Below, piece after piece: positions 27,501-35,768 of a DNA stretch of 64,000 bases. The notes beneath the pieces are model-generated. The model was not told the DNA's origin. It ran no database searches and was given only the letters and a program-made list of their open reading frames with translations. Origin of the DNA: Planctomycetia bacterium (GTDB lineage: Bacteria > Planctomycetota > Brocadiia > Brocadiales > Brocadiaceae); the NCBI GenBank assembly GCA_015075005.1, contig JABTVC010000001.1:1116001-1180000 (forward strand), written 5' to 3'. Both the position numbers and the translations under genes were made by a program. Positions within the stretch are counted from its first letter, which is position 1, and each line of letters starts with the position of its first letter.

Positions 27501-28385
27501 GACTGGACAGCATTTATTGAACTATGGAAGAAAAGAAAGGCTGCAATGATTAAGGCTACCCGGAACCCACTCTTTGTCTCTCCGGCGACTATTGCCTTCG
27601 AAGAAGCGATGAAAAAAAGCCTGCCAGCAGTGCCGGGTAGAACTGAAAGAATGCCTCATCTTTATCCTGATGAATTTGAACAACATCGGGCAAGAAATTA
27701 TCCTGTATCCCCTCTGTACGAAGGAGAAGAACAAGGGGAGGTTGTAAAATCTAAAAGAATCAAAGCTGACACCAACCAATCACATCAAAACCACGCTGCT
27801 ATGATTGGTTCCATCTGCCACCGGGTACTAGAGGGGTGGAACTTTTATGGAAATCCCCGAGAACTTCAAATGTCCGTAGAGTCAGCAGTAAGATGGGCAA
27901 TTAACCGTAAAGTTATCGAAGGAGAATCATCTGCCAAATTTCAAAGAGATGGCCTTACATATCAAGGGGAAAGTATCTCCCCTCCTTCTGTAGGAGGGGA
28001 TGAAAGAGTGGTTATAAAATATCAGGAAATACCCGTAGAATATATAAAAGCAGAGGTAGTAAAGATACTCTCAGCATTCATCGGTTCAGAAGCATATAAA
28101 GAGCTACAAGCCGCACAGATACTTGGGCGAGAGGTGCCCATATTGCTCAACTGGTGTGGACAGATTATGAGAGGTGTCATCGATATCATTTATAAAAAAG
28201 ACGGACGTATCATCATTGCCGATTATAAGACGGATCACGTTTCTATAACCGACCTGCCTGTAATGGCAGGGAAATACCTGTATCAAAAAGAAATCTATAT
28301 TGATGCCGTCAAACGTTCTCGTCACGTAAACAATCAAGAATTTAAACTCATCTTCCTTAGGTTAGGCAAGGCTATATCTCTATGA
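24543..28385 (+). CDS. AddA/RecB-like UvrD-family helicase-nuclease
   Basis: A 1280-residue superfamily 1 helicase with a C-terminal PD-(D/E)XK nuclease, as in the AddA subunit of double-strand-break processing enzymes. Walker A is TAGAGTGKTTLL (24-35), motif II ILVDEFQDTDPVQYE near 415, motif III VGDPKQSIYAFRRAD, motif IV ENFRS, motif V ILTIHKSKGLEFPVV, motif VI YVAMTRAKERL. The nuclease site is GVIDIIYKKDGRIIIADYKTD near 1205-1225. Four segments of the gene match one palindromic repeat (separate entries). An AddB partner is not in the window. Confidence 0.9.
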   Translation: MSKPIDNSIRELAVSELERNIVVTAGAGTGKTTLLVERMLHVILGHKRFKNEESPIRRVVAMTFTEKAASEMKVRLMGELEKIVAVVNGKASQKDNTKVEKFLAHIRDTYQTTYREVERRARKSLEDMDKAIIGTIHGFAAYILRLYPIESNVVPGFVVDEGDFFDELFDKEWAKWLESELVLSSPHADSWKSVLRRLDLESLENLARRLSGFTIPLNSLTSGEFAQCQEANLREGGGKGVVINSRRIHSEINQLPLDADNKPGIQSLLDPVSHKILKILPCCEKPNNNLLSQLQELAKILDGIKKKGFSYLNKLEYDFDKETSKAKTGWTDDGFEIAQELTKECHILLKKLKTVDDAFVATVIGLISPFAKAFRQTYLSQGYVSFDGLLTLTRDLLQNKEYRYIREKLKKDFRTILVDEFQDTDPVQYEIVLFLSEALGHYSKDARKLTLEPGKLFIVGDPKQSIYAFRRADIEAYEQVVRQVCGQDETLKLQENFRSHSGIIEVVNRLFEGRIIVEKPGLQPCYIPIHANRLKKHHSQVVEIVLVSDKDGAELKADEAREAEAEWIARWIIKHINNEAIEDTSAENGLRKLKYRDIALLLRAFTQVRSYVEALKRYGIPYIVEGEKYFYTTQEILDFTNLLRIIENPHDTIALVGVMRSPLVGLTDREIYELLKNHLLDYRKDISGKTFESCWIMKSDGDTNHVSSPCEGVAGGMNNLFPAIKNIIEPFYKFLRKTHARAGILPVSQLIAEIMDNTHIAEITACAWHGEQKLANLQKFYQMACDMEQSDGISLKKFIARIKVRIKDAREEGESPLSDETLDVVKILTIHKSKGLEFPVVILGNLHGEVRNDKEVLDAAVFDWSTSTTGIVIGEGGQRVRNFQSVIIEKKLNDRSWEEEKRVLYVAMTRAKERLILTGSLKDDDKSYMGLITQSLRDAAGVELGDETFMNQGKFPFGNAEVFVEHFRFDGTHRPQTITKEKNLDIDWTAFIELWKKRKAAMIKATRNPLFVSPATIAFEEAMKKSLPAVPGRTERMPHLYPDEFEQHRARNYPVSPLYEGEEQGEVVKSKRIKADTNQSHQNHAAMIGSICHRVLEGWNFYGNPRELQMSVESAVRWAINRKVIEGESSAKFQRDGLTYQGESISPPSVGGDERVVIKYQEIPVEYIKAEVVKILSAFIGSEAYKELQAAQILGREVPILLNWCGQIMRGVIDIIYKKDGRIIIADYKTDHVSITDLPVMAGKYLYQKEIYIDAVKRSRHVNNQEFKLIFLRLGKAISL
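25240..25275 (+). repeat. Palindromic repeat copy A, in frame in the helicase gene
   Basis: CGCGAAGGAGGGGGAAAAGG is followed by GGTTGTTATAAA and encodes LREGGGKGVVINS. It shares the GAAGGAGGGG and GTTATAAA blocks with copy D. Confidence 0.55.
26659..26700 (+). repeat. Palindromic repeat copy B, in frame in the helicase gene
   Basis: TCCTCTCCTTGTGAAGGAGT forms a short hairpin (CTCCTT/AAGGAG) and encodes SSPCEGVAGG. It is the most diverged copy. Confidence 0.45.
27706..27752 (+). repeat. Palindromic repeat copy C, in frame in the helicase gene
   Basis: CCCCTCTGTACGAAGGAGAA followed by CAAGGGGAGGTTGTAAAATC encodes SPLYEGEEQGEVVKS. Confidence 0.55.
27975..28021 (+). repeat. Palindromic repeat copy D, in frame in the helicase gene
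   Basis: CTCCCCTCCTTCTGTAGGAG is a strong hairpin (CCCCTCCT/AGGAGGGG) followed by AGTGGTTATAAAAT. It encodes SPPSVGGDERVVIKY in the same frame as copies A and C. Confidence 0.6.
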
Positions 28386-28569
28386 TTCCCTGGTCTCTTT
28401 TAACCTGAGCATATTCCTTTGGCATGACACGTGAAGGGGTGGGTAATTACGGTGACTACCCGGATTGATTTCAATAAAATAACTCATAACGGCAGGTAAA
28501 TAAAATCGTATAAGCCTTGATTTATAAATTTTCTATATTCATTTTCACAAAACAAAGAAGATACAAGAC

Positions 28570-29265
28570 ATGAAAATACTGGTAATATCAGACATCCACG
28601 GCAATCTGGCTGCTTTGGATGCGGTGACTGAAAAAGCTGATGTGATTTTTTGCCTTGGAGATATCGTAAATTATGGGCCGTATCCCAAAGCATGTATCGA
28701 GAGAGTCATTGCCTTGACCAGCAACGTAGTTCGTGGGAACCACGATAACGCCGTTGGCAGGAATATGGATTGTAGGTGTTCAGTAAAATACAAGGAACTC
28801 AGTGATGCAGGGAAGGTTTTTACACAGGCTTCATTGCCTGCGGAGGAAAAAAACTTTCTCGGGAATTTACCAACAACATTGCGTCTGGAATTAGAGGGGA
28901 GGAGATTTTTGTTATCACACGGTTCACCCGATGGTGATATCTATAAGTATCTTAGGCCAGACGTCTCCGACAAACAATGGGAGTCCGAGTTAATGAATAT
29001 TACTGCCGATACCGTCTTTATTGGACACACCCACCTTCCGATGGTACGGAATATACAGGGTGTCACCGTGGTGAATCCTGGAAGTGTTGGCCAACCACGG
29101 GACGGCATCCCTATGGCGTCGTACGCTGTATGGGAGGATGGTCGCGTTGAGATAAAACGAGTCTACTATGATGTTGAAGCAACCATAAGAGGATTGCAAG
29201 AGACGAATATTCCTTCTCACCTGATTGCAGTACTTACAGGGATTTTAAGAGAAGGTGAGATGTAA
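28570..29265 (+). CDS. Calcineurin-like metallophosphoesterase
   Basis: A 231-residue phosphoesterase of the YfcE/DUF2156-adjacent class II group. The metal-binding motifs are complete and in order: SDIHGN (D8, H10), GDIVNYGP, GNHDNA, a histidine in LSHGSPDG, and GHTHLPM, then NPGSVGQPRDG. It hydrolyses phosphodiester or phosphomonoester bonds; the substrate cannot be told. It lies between the helicase and grpE on the same strand, with gaps of 180 and 127 bases, and is probably its own unit. Confidence 0.85.
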   Translation: MKILVISDIHGNLAALDAVTEKADVIFCLGDIVNYGPYPKACIERVIALTSNVVRGNHDNAVGRNMDCRCSVKYKELSDAGKVFTQASLPAEEKNFLGNLPTTLRLELEGRRFLLSHGSPDGDIYKYLRPDVSDKQWESELMNITADTVFIGHTHLPMVRNIQGVTVVNPGSVGQPRDGIPMASYAVWEDGRVEIKRVYYDVEATIRGLQETNIPSHLIAVLTGILREGEM

Positions 29266-29294
29266 CTGATCAGGAATAAAGAATTTTAATGAAC

Positions 29295-29323
29295 TTGCAA
29301 TATTTTAAATATTGTATTATAAT
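29295..29323 (+). promoter_or_regulatory. Sigma-70-type promoter of grpE-dnaK
   Basis: TTGCAA (29295-29300), a 17-base spacer, then a perfect TATAAT (29318-29323). It lies about 70 bases before the grpE start. No CIRCE inverted repeat was seen. Confidence 0.65.
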
Positions 29324-29392
29324 CATGGTTTTATTCTATAAAGAACCTGTAAAAACTGTATTACCAAAAGATTATTTAGGGTTAAGATAACC

Positions 29393-30004
29393 ATGTCAAA
29401 TGGAACTGAAAATGATACCAACCCATTCGATAAAATAGAAGTTGTTCAGGCTTCCGAGGTGTTATTTGCAGGGCAGCAGTCAATAATTCAATCCTTAAAA
29501 CAGGAATTAGAGGCAAATAAGAAAAAGACCATTGAACTTCAGGACTCAATGCGGCGACTCGCAGCCGACTTTGATAACTACAAAAAATGGGCTGCGAAAG
29601 AACGCCAAACTATCCAACGTACAGCCGCAGAATCACTGATCAAAAAATTATTAGATGTTTATGAGAGTTTAGAAAAAGCGGCCTGTACAACCAGTAATAC
29701 AAAGGGGACTGAATTCGTAGACGGGATTAAAATGATTTACAAAGAATTTACGCGCATCTTGAAATCGGAAGGTATGGAACCCATACCTTCGGTGGGTTTA
29801 CCTTTGGATGTTTATAAGCACGAGGTTCTCATGCAAAGGGTCAATAATGAGATGCCCGAAGATACCGTGTTGGAAGAAATTCAAAAGGGCTATTTATTAA
29901 ATACATTTGTGTTAAGGCCTGCAAAAGTAGTAGTGTCTCAGAAGACAAAATTACAGGAAAATATTCAGAATCCAGAAAAGCAAGAAGAGGAAAAAGGAGG
30001 ATAA
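29393..30004 (+). CDS. grpE: Nucleotide exchange factor GrpE
   Basis: A 203-residue cochaperone that releases ADP from DnaK. The long N-terminal coiled coil (ELEANKKKTIELQDSMRRLA) leads into DFDNYKKWAAKERQ, and the GrpE signature appears as MIYKEFTRILKSEGMEPIPS, then PLDVYKHEVLMQ, EIQKGYLLNTFVLRPAKVVV. The coding region ends three bases before dnaK, behind the Shine-Dalgarno AAGGAGG that serves dnaK, so the pair is one operon. dnaJ is not adjacent. Confidence 0.92.
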   Translation: MSNGTENDTNPFDKIEVVQASEVLFAGQQSIIQSLKQELEANKKKTIELQDSMRRLAADFDNYKKWAAKERQTIQRTAAESLIKKLLDVYESLEKAACTTSNTKGTEFVDGIKMIYKEFTRILKSEGMEPIPSVGLPLDVYKHEVLMQRVNNEMPEDTVLEEIQKGYLLNTFVLRPAKVVVSQKTKLQENIQNPEKQEEEKGG

Positions 30005-30007
30005 GAA

Positions 30008-31876
30008 ATGGCAAAGATTATTGGCATAGACCTGGGGACAAGTAACTCTGCCGCAGCCGTGTTGGTGGGTGGCAAACCCACGATTATTCCAAGTGCAGAA
30101 GGCGCAACGGTCGGTGGTAAAGCGTTTCCTTCTTATGTCGCATTTACAAAGGATGGCGAAAAACTTGTAGGCGAACCTGCAAGGAGACAGGCTGTTAGTA
30201 ACACGGAAGGGACAGTTTTTGCAATTAAGAGAAAGATGGGTACCGATTACAAAGTTACCATTCGTGACAAAACCTTTACACCGCAACAAATCTCGGCATT
30301 TATCTTACAGAAGATAAAACACGATGCCGAGGCCTTTCTTGGTGAGCGGATTGAAAAGGCCGTAATCACAGTCCCTGCTTATTTCAATGATAACCAACGG
30401 CAAGCCACTAAAGATGCAGGAACTATTGCCGGATTGGATGTGGTTCGAATTATAAACGAGCCTACAGCCGCATCGCTGGCCTATGGGCTGGATAAGGTTG
30501 CAGAATCTCAGAAAATCCTGGTATTCGATCTGGGAGGTGGCACCCTGGATTGTACGATTATGGATTTTGGCCAGGGTGTTTTTGAGGTGGTCTCTACAAG
30601 CGGTGATACCCAATTGGGTGGCACAGATATGGATAACGCCATTGTCGATTACTTGGTGTCTGAGTTCAAGAAGGAATATGGAATCGATCTTAAAAATGAC
30701 AAAATGGCGATGCAGAGGTTAAGAGAGGCGGGAGAAAAGGCCAAAATAGAACTTTCCACAACGTTGTCAACGGACATTAACCTCCCATTCCTTACAGCCG
30801 ATGCCTCCGGGCCAAAACACTTTACCCACACCATGACTAAGGCAAAACTGGAACAATTAGTCTCTTCTATCGTTAATCGATGCGGACATTCGATTGAACA
30901 GGCATTAAAAGACGCAAAATTGACGCCGAATGATATTCATAAAGTTATCCTTGTTGGTGGCCCGACGCGTATGCCCATTGTGCATAAGTTTGTGGAGGAT
31001 TACGTAGGGAAAAAAATAGAGCGTGGCATTGATCCCATGGAATGTGTAGCTATGGGAGCTGCAATCCAGGCCGGCGTCTTATCGGGAGAGGTTAAAGACC
31101 TCGTTCTTCTTGATGTTACACCTCTGTCGCTTGGTATAGAAACTCTTGGCGGAGTGCTTACCCATCTCATTGAAAGAAATACTACCATCCCCTCGAAGAA
31201 GAGCCAGATATTTACAACAGCGGAGGACAACCAGACAAGTGTAGAAGTGCATGTCCTTCAGGGTGAAAGGGCAATGGCCAAGGATAATGTTACCCTGGGA
31301 AGATTTCATCTCTCTGGTATTCCGCCTGCACCAAGAGGTGTTCCGCAAGTTGAAGTATCATTTGATATCGATGCCAATGGTATTATTAATGTGCATGCAA
31401 AGGACCTGGGTACAGGAAATGAACAGAAGATCACGATTACGGCTTCAACCAAATTAAATAAGGAAGAAATAGACCGGATGGTCAAACAGGCACAAGAATA
31501 CGCCGATCAGGATAAACGGGCAAAAGAAAAGGCTGAAACAACAAACAAGGCAGACACTCTCGTCTACAGTGCAGAAAAGACCTTAAAGGATGTGGCCGGG
31601 AAAATCGATGCCGCACAAAAACAGAAGATTGAGACTGCTATTAAAGATTTAAAAGAATCGATGAAAACTGAAGACGAAAAAGACATACAACAAAAGATGG
31701 ATACCTTAACAAGCGCCCTGCATGAAATTAGTGCAAAAGTATATCAGGAATCAGCTAAGCCTGGGGAACAGCAACCGCCGCCCCCGCCAGGAGGCGAAGA
31801 ACAGAAAAGGAAAGAAAATAAGGGTGAAGGTGGGGAGGATGACATTATTGATGCAGATTATGAAGTAAAAAACTAG
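30008..31876 (+). CDS. dnaK: Chaperone protein DnaK (Hsp70)
   Basis: A 622-residue ATP-dependent chaperone. The ATPase domain shows [64 protein letters not shown] and [11 protein letters not shown]. The linker and substrate-binding domain follow ([19 protein letters not shown], then [16 protein letters not shown]). The tail is rich in E, K and P, and ends in [10 protein letters not shown]. Length and motif order are standard. TSNSAAAV in place of the common TTNSCVAV is a mild divergence shared with several non-proteobacterial Hsp70s. Confidence 0.95.
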   Translation: MAKIIGIDLGTSNSAAAVLVGGKPTIIPSAEGATVGGKAFPSYVAFTKDGEKLVGEPARRQAVSNTEGTVFAIKRKMGTDYKVTIRDKTFTPQQISAFILQKIKHDAEAFLGERIEKAVITVPAYFNDNQRQATKDAGTIAGLDVVRIINEPTAASLAYGLDKVAESQKILVFDLGGGTLDCTIMDFGQGVFEVVSTSGDTQLGGTDMDNAIVDYLVSEFKKEYGIDLKNDKMAMQRLREAGEKAKIELSTTLSTDINLPFLTADASGPKHFTHTMTKAKLEQLVSSIVNRCGHSIEQALKDAKLTPNDIHKVILVGGPTRMPIVHKFVEDYVGKKIERGIDPMECVAMGAAIQAGVLSGEVKDLVLLDVTPLSLGIETLGGVLTHLIERNTTIPSKKSQIFTTAEDNQTSVEVHVLQGERAMAKDNVTLGRFHLSGIPPAPRGVPQVEVSFDIDANGIINVHAKDLGTGNEQKITITASTKLNKEEIDRMVKQAQEYADQDKRAKEKAETTNKADTLVYSAEKTLKDVAGKIDAAQKQKIETAIKDLKESMKTEDEKDIQQKMDTLTSALHEISAKVYQESAKPGEQQPPPPPGGEEQKRKENKGEGGEDDIIDADYEVKN

Positions 31877-32029
31877 ATTGTTTTTGTGTAGATTTCCAGG
31901 GAGTCAGACGTCAGGATTCGGAATTCAGAATGAAAAGGCGCTTTGTGTGTTGAAGTGACAATCTATTCTGATTAATGAATTCTGGCCTCTGGCTCTTTTT
32001 TTTAAATTTGCTTGGAACTGTACTGAACG

Positions 32030-33022
32030 GTGATTAATCCTACACATTCTGTCCTTATTCAAACAGCGGTTGCATATATCCTGGATATTGCTCTTGGTGA
32101 TCCTCAATGGACATATCACCCCGTTCGGCTCATCGGGAAGTTTATAGAAAATATGGAAGGTCTCGCGTGGAGATTTCCCGTGAAAGAGCGTATTCGGGGG
32201 ATAGCACTGACCACGATCATTGTGTTCGGAACGTATCTTTCAACCTATAGCGTAATATTCATAGCAAAAAAAGGGGGTATTTCGTTTGAAATGCTCAGTG
32301 GCGCTGTTATTATATATTTTACAATTTCTATAAAAACCCTGGCTGATGAAGCAAAAAAAGTAATGATATCTCTCAGAGAAAATGATTTAATAAAGGCACG
32401 ACATGCATTGTCACAGATCGTCGGCAGGGATACAGACCGTCTCAGTGAAGAGCAAATAGTAAGGGCGTGTGTAGAAACGGTTGCAGAGGGGGGCGTCGAT
32501 AGTATTGTATCTCCATTGTTTTATTCATTTGTTGGGGGGCCTGTAGCAGCAATGGTTTACAGGGCAATAAATACACTGGATTCCATGGTGGGATACAGAA
32601 ATGAGAAGTATATCCGTTTCGGCTGGGCATCGGCACGGCTTGACGATATAGCCAATTATATTCCCGCAAGAATTTGTGCGGTATTGATTCCTGCAGCCTC
32701 ATTTTTGTGCGGCTGTGGTTTTACACGGTCTTTACGGATTGCCTTTCGGGACGGTCGTAAACATGAGAGCCCTAACAGTGGTATTCCCGAAGCAGCCATG
32801 GCAGGGGCTTTGGGAGTACAGATAGGGGGGCCGGGTACGTATCAGGGCGAGATTGTAGAAAAGCCCTTTATCGGGGATGCCCACAATTCATTGACTATGA
32901 AGTCAATAGATACGGCCATAAAAATTATCTATATTGCGTCTGTTTTATTTATGGCTTGTGGAATTGGACTTACTGTGTGTCTGAAATACTGTTTTTCCTT
33001 GATAGCTTCTGTTCCATGTTAG
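32030..33022 (+). CDS. cbiB: Adenosylcobinamide-phosphate synthase CbiB/CobD
   Basis: A 330-residue integral membrane enzyme that attaches the aminopropanol arm to adenosylcobyric acid. Typical parts: AYILDIALGDPQWTYHPVRLIGKFI at the N-terminus, IVGRDTDRLSEEQIVRACVETVAEGGVDSIVSPLFY with the conserved ETVAE core, and GVQIGGPGTYQGEIVEKPFIGD near the C-terminus. At least four membrane spans are visible. It begins the cobalt/cobalamin group that continues with cbiQ, cbiO and cbiA. The preceding 150 bases hold only degenerate short repeats. Confidence 0.9.
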   Translation: MINPTHSVLIQTAVAYILDIALGDPQWTYHPVRLIGKFIENMEGLAWRFPVKERIRGIALTTIIVFGTYLSTYSVIFIAKKGGISFEMLSGAVIIYFTISIKTLADEAKKVMISLRENDLIKARHALSQIVGRDTDRLSEEQIVRACVETVAEGGVDSIVSPLFYSFVGGPVAAMVYRAINTLDSMVGYRNEKYIRFGWASARLDDIANYIPARICAVLIPAASFLCGCGFTRSLRIAFRDGRKHESPNSGIPEAAMAGALGVQIGGPGTYQGEIVEKPFIGDAHNSLTMKSIDTAIKIIYIASVLFMACGIGLTVCLKYCFSLIASVPC

Positions 33023-33070
33023 TCCTTTTAAACCTCCTTAACAAAGGGGGCTTAAATCTCCCCTTTGGCT

Positions 33071-33125
33071 GTCATTCCGGGCGGAGTGAGGAATCTTTAA
33101 GATTTCTCCCTTCGGTCGAAATGAC
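33071..33125. repeat. Dispersed palindromic repeat (hairpin)
   Basis: GTCATTCCGGGCGGAGTGAG and AGATTTCTCCCTTCGGTCGA are arms of an imperfect palindrome of 55 bases (GTCATTCC...GGAATCTT / AAGATTTCTCC...AAATGAC). It belongs to a repeat type widespread in bacterial genomes. It lies in the 260-base cbiB-cbiQ gap beside two short C/G-rich palindromes; no B12 riboswitch is recognisable there. Confidence 0.6.
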
Positions 33126-33282
33126 AATTACAGATAAAATTTTGAGGTGCGGTTATCTCCTGTTCCCCGCTGGCAGGGGTAGGGGGTGAAAAGACATAAG
33201 TGGGAATCCCGGCAGGCTTCGTCGTCATCTCAGCCAAATGGTTTGCAACCTGAATTCATAAGTTTGTTTGGACAATAGAGCT

Positions 33283-34077
33283 ATGAAATATACAAGTTTC
33301 ATGGAAAAACTTGATCCGAGGACAAAGATTGTTTCCTTCCTTGCCATTATTCTTTGCATGATACTGACTCCCGTTGCTCGTCTTAAAGATTTCGGACTCT
33401 ATTTCTTGTTGATACTGGCAATTTCTTTTTTCTCAAGGACTACACCTGCGCAGATATTAAAGAGATTATGCATTTTATTGCCATTTGTCCTATTCATGGC
33501 AATGTTTGTGCCGTTTGTAAAACAAGGACAGGATTGTTGGTCGTTAATAAGAGGATATTGGAAATTGAATGTCACGTGCGAAGGTGTATGGACATTTCTC
33601 AACATTATCATCAAGTCGGGTCTGTCTATTCTTCTTCTTATCCTTGCCTCATCAACAACCACCTTTACCGATTTTTTAAAGGGACTAGACTTGCTTCATC
33701 TACCACGAATCCTTGTTATGCTCATGTCATTTATGTATCGTTACATTTTTGTGCTTTTAGAAGAGGCAAGGCGACTGATGCGAGCCAGGTCTCTGCGTTA
33801 TTTTGGCTCAAGGTATAGGGAACAGTTTCGGGTGCTGGGATATATGATTGGCATGCTATTTATTAGGACGTATGAGCGGGCAGAAAGGATTTATCATGCA
33901 ATGATCCTGCGTGGATTCAGTGGGGAGATACATAGTATGAAACATTCCAGGTTCTCATCTGTAGATTATTTATTTATAGCTGGTATAATCGTTTCGCTCA
34001 TATGTATCGTGTCTGGTCTCATTTATCAAATGGAACATATCAAAATAAGTAATGCACACCTATGGCAGGGATTATAA
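33283..34077 (+). CDS. cbiQ: Cobalt ECF transporter transmembrane protein CbiQ
   Basis: A 264-residue membrane protein of the energy-coupling factor T family. It starts MKYTSFMEKLDPRTKI at ATG 33283 (a TTG at 33268 is in frame but less likely) and has five to six hydrophobic spans. The two coupling motifs are visible as EEARRLMRARSLRYFG and YERAERIYHAMILRGFSG, which bind the ATPase. It overlaps the start of cbiO by 16 bases. The substrate-binding CbiM/CbiN proteins are absent from the window. Confidence 0.85.
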   Translation: MKYTSFMEKLDPRTKIVSFLAIILCMILTPVARLKDFGLYFLLILAISFFSRTTPAQILKRLCILLPFVLFMAMFVPFVKQGQDCWSLIRGYWKLNVTCEGVWTFLNIIIKSGLSILLLILASSTTTFTDFLKGLDLLHLPRILVMLMSFMYRYIFVLLEEARRLMRARSLRYFGSRYREQFRVLGYMIGMLFIRTYERAERIYHAMILRGFSGEIHSMKHSRFSSVDYLFIAGIIVSLICIVSGLIYQMEHIKISNAHLWQGL

Positions 34078-34846
34078 TTGTTTCAAATCTGAATTATCAG
34101 TATCCTGACGGAACTACGGCATTAAGGGACGTTAGCTTTGATGTAAAAGAGGGCGAAACTCTGGTTATTATTGGCGCCAATGGTACGGGTAAATCAACGC
34201 TGTTCATGAATCTGATGGGTGTTCTGGATGGTGACGGACATATAGAGATCATGGGATTAAGACTTACCAAAACAAATAAGAAAGAGATCAGGCAAGGTAT
34301 GGGAATGGTATTTCAGAATCCCGATGATCAGCTGTTTTGTCCTACCGTTATGGACGATGTCTCTTTTGGGCCTTTAAACCTGGGTTGGGACAACGACCGC
34401 GCAATCGTGGCATCCCAGGAAGCTTTAGCCCTGGTAGGAATGGAAGGCCAGGGATCGCGGACGTCACATCATCTGAGTTTTGGTGAAAACGGGTAGCTAT
34501 TGCTACGGTATTATCTATGAATCCAAAGATTTTGTTGCTCGATGAACCAACGAGTGGACTTGACCCGATGAGCTCATCGAAATTTATTAATATCCTGTAT
34601 ACTCTAAAATCGCAGGGTAAGACACTCTTAATTGTGACACATGATATTTTTCTTGCTCAGGAGATAGCAGATCGGGTACTTGTCTTTAGTGCAGAAAAGA
34701 GACCCGTGGCGACAGGAAATTATAACGAAATATTAAATAATTACGACTTGTTGCTGAAACACAATTTGGTTCATCAGCATCGTCATCGGCATAACGAAAT
34801 AGTGCATGAACATGAGCATCGGCATAGCCACAGTCACAAGCATTGA
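34062..34846 (+). pseudogene. cbiO: Cobalt/nickel ECF transporter ATPase CbiO, frameshifted
   Basis: Walker A (GANGTGKSTL), Q-loop (MVFQNPDDQLFCPTV) and the start of the signature (HHLSFGE) lie in the frame 34062-34496. A different frame continues as RVAIATVLSMN, ILLLDEPTSGLDPMSSSK (Walker B), IVTHD, to 34846. Adding one base in the AAAA run near 34488-34491 gives LSFGEKRVAIAT and one normal protein of about 261 residues, so a single-base loss separates the halves. The C-terminus is strongly histidine-rich (HQHRHRHNEIVHEHEHRHSH), a likely metal-binding tail. It overlaps cbiQ. Confidence 0.85.
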
Positions 34847-34944
34847 GCGCGAGACTTGTTACACAGACAAAAAGTAAGAATAGGCTGTAAATTCTGTGAT
34901 TGTTCCCAGGTGACAATTCTTCCATAAGAACAAAGGGTGTCATA

Positions 34945-35727
34945 ATGAAAACAAATTCCAATACCGTTGACAGTAATAAGAACATAGATCTTACCCGTGA
35001 TGTCTGTGCTGATGGGATATGTTGCTTTATGAGTATACCCAGGGAACAAACACATCTGGGTATATGGAGACGTTTTCTAAAACGAGGTAACGCTATTGAC
35101 GGTATTAAATTGCTTTATACAACCCTTCAGGCAAAGGATATTATATACAATCCCTGCCGATGCCTGAATTTTTATTTGAAAGAGGTTAATACCCATAACG
35201 GTTCTACCCTCCAGGTATTACTAAGATGCGGTATTTTTGGAAAGAGGTGCCGGCCATATACCTGTAAAGAATTTCCGGACAAGACAGACAGTTTCATGTA
35301 TGATATTCCTGCACCTTGCGTTTACAATGAATATATTGCATCTGAAAATTATTTAACATTGAAACATAAACAAGTCTTTCGTTTATTTTACGCTATTAAA
35401 GATGATCGTAAACTGCTTGGAAAGATTTTTCCTGGTTATCCAGCTGAGGAGACAAGGAAAAAGTTAAACCACTATAACGAAATAGCCAGGATTAGTGCGA
35501 TCTGGAATGAAAAACCTGCTGAATATTTTTTGCTGGAGGTGCCCAGGTCTGAATGCGTTTTATACACTTCCACGGTACATCCAAAGATCGAAGGTATAAA
35601 ACAAGCGTACAATCTTTGGCAAGGGCACATCGAAAGCTGGTTGGAAAGGCATTATGGCAGTAAATGGCATGACCATTTAGACCGTGCAATTGATCAAGAA
35701 GAAAATAGATTGAAAAGAATAAAATAA
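34945..35727 (+). CDS. Cysteine-rich YkgJ-like protein of unknown function
   Basis: A 260-residue soluble protein; ATG 34945 is preferred over the earlier in-frame start at 34900. Cysteines cluster as CADGICC, NPCRCLNFYL, and RCGIFGKRCRPYTCKEFPD, then PCVYNE. This resembles the zinc/iron-chelating YkgJ (UPF0153) family, where such cysteines bind an iron-sulfur cluster or zinc. The second half is helical without motifs. It lies between cbiO and cbiA on the same strand, so a link with metal or cobalamin handling is possible but unproven. Confidence 0.6.
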   Translation: MKTNSNTVDSNKNIDLTRDVCADGICCFMSIPREQTHLGIWRRFLKRGNAIDGIKLLYTTLQAKDIIYNPCRCLNFYLKEVNTHNGSTLQVLLRCGIFGKRCRPYTCKEFPDKTDSFMYDIPAPCVYNEYIASENYLTLKHKQVFRLFYAIKDDRKLLGKIFPGYPAEETRKKLNHYNEIARISAIWNEKPAEYFLLEVPRSECVLYTSTVHPKIEGIKQAYNLWQGHIESWLERHYGSKWHDHLDRAIDQEENRLKRIK

Positions 35728-35768
35728 AATATTCATGCCTTTACTATTGTAGTGAAAATGCATCAGTT

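Noticed and set aside
33010..33283. Possible cobalamin riboswitch before cbiQ
   Set aside because: GGCAGG-like bases are present, but no B12 box or matching core; the region consists of palindromic repeats.
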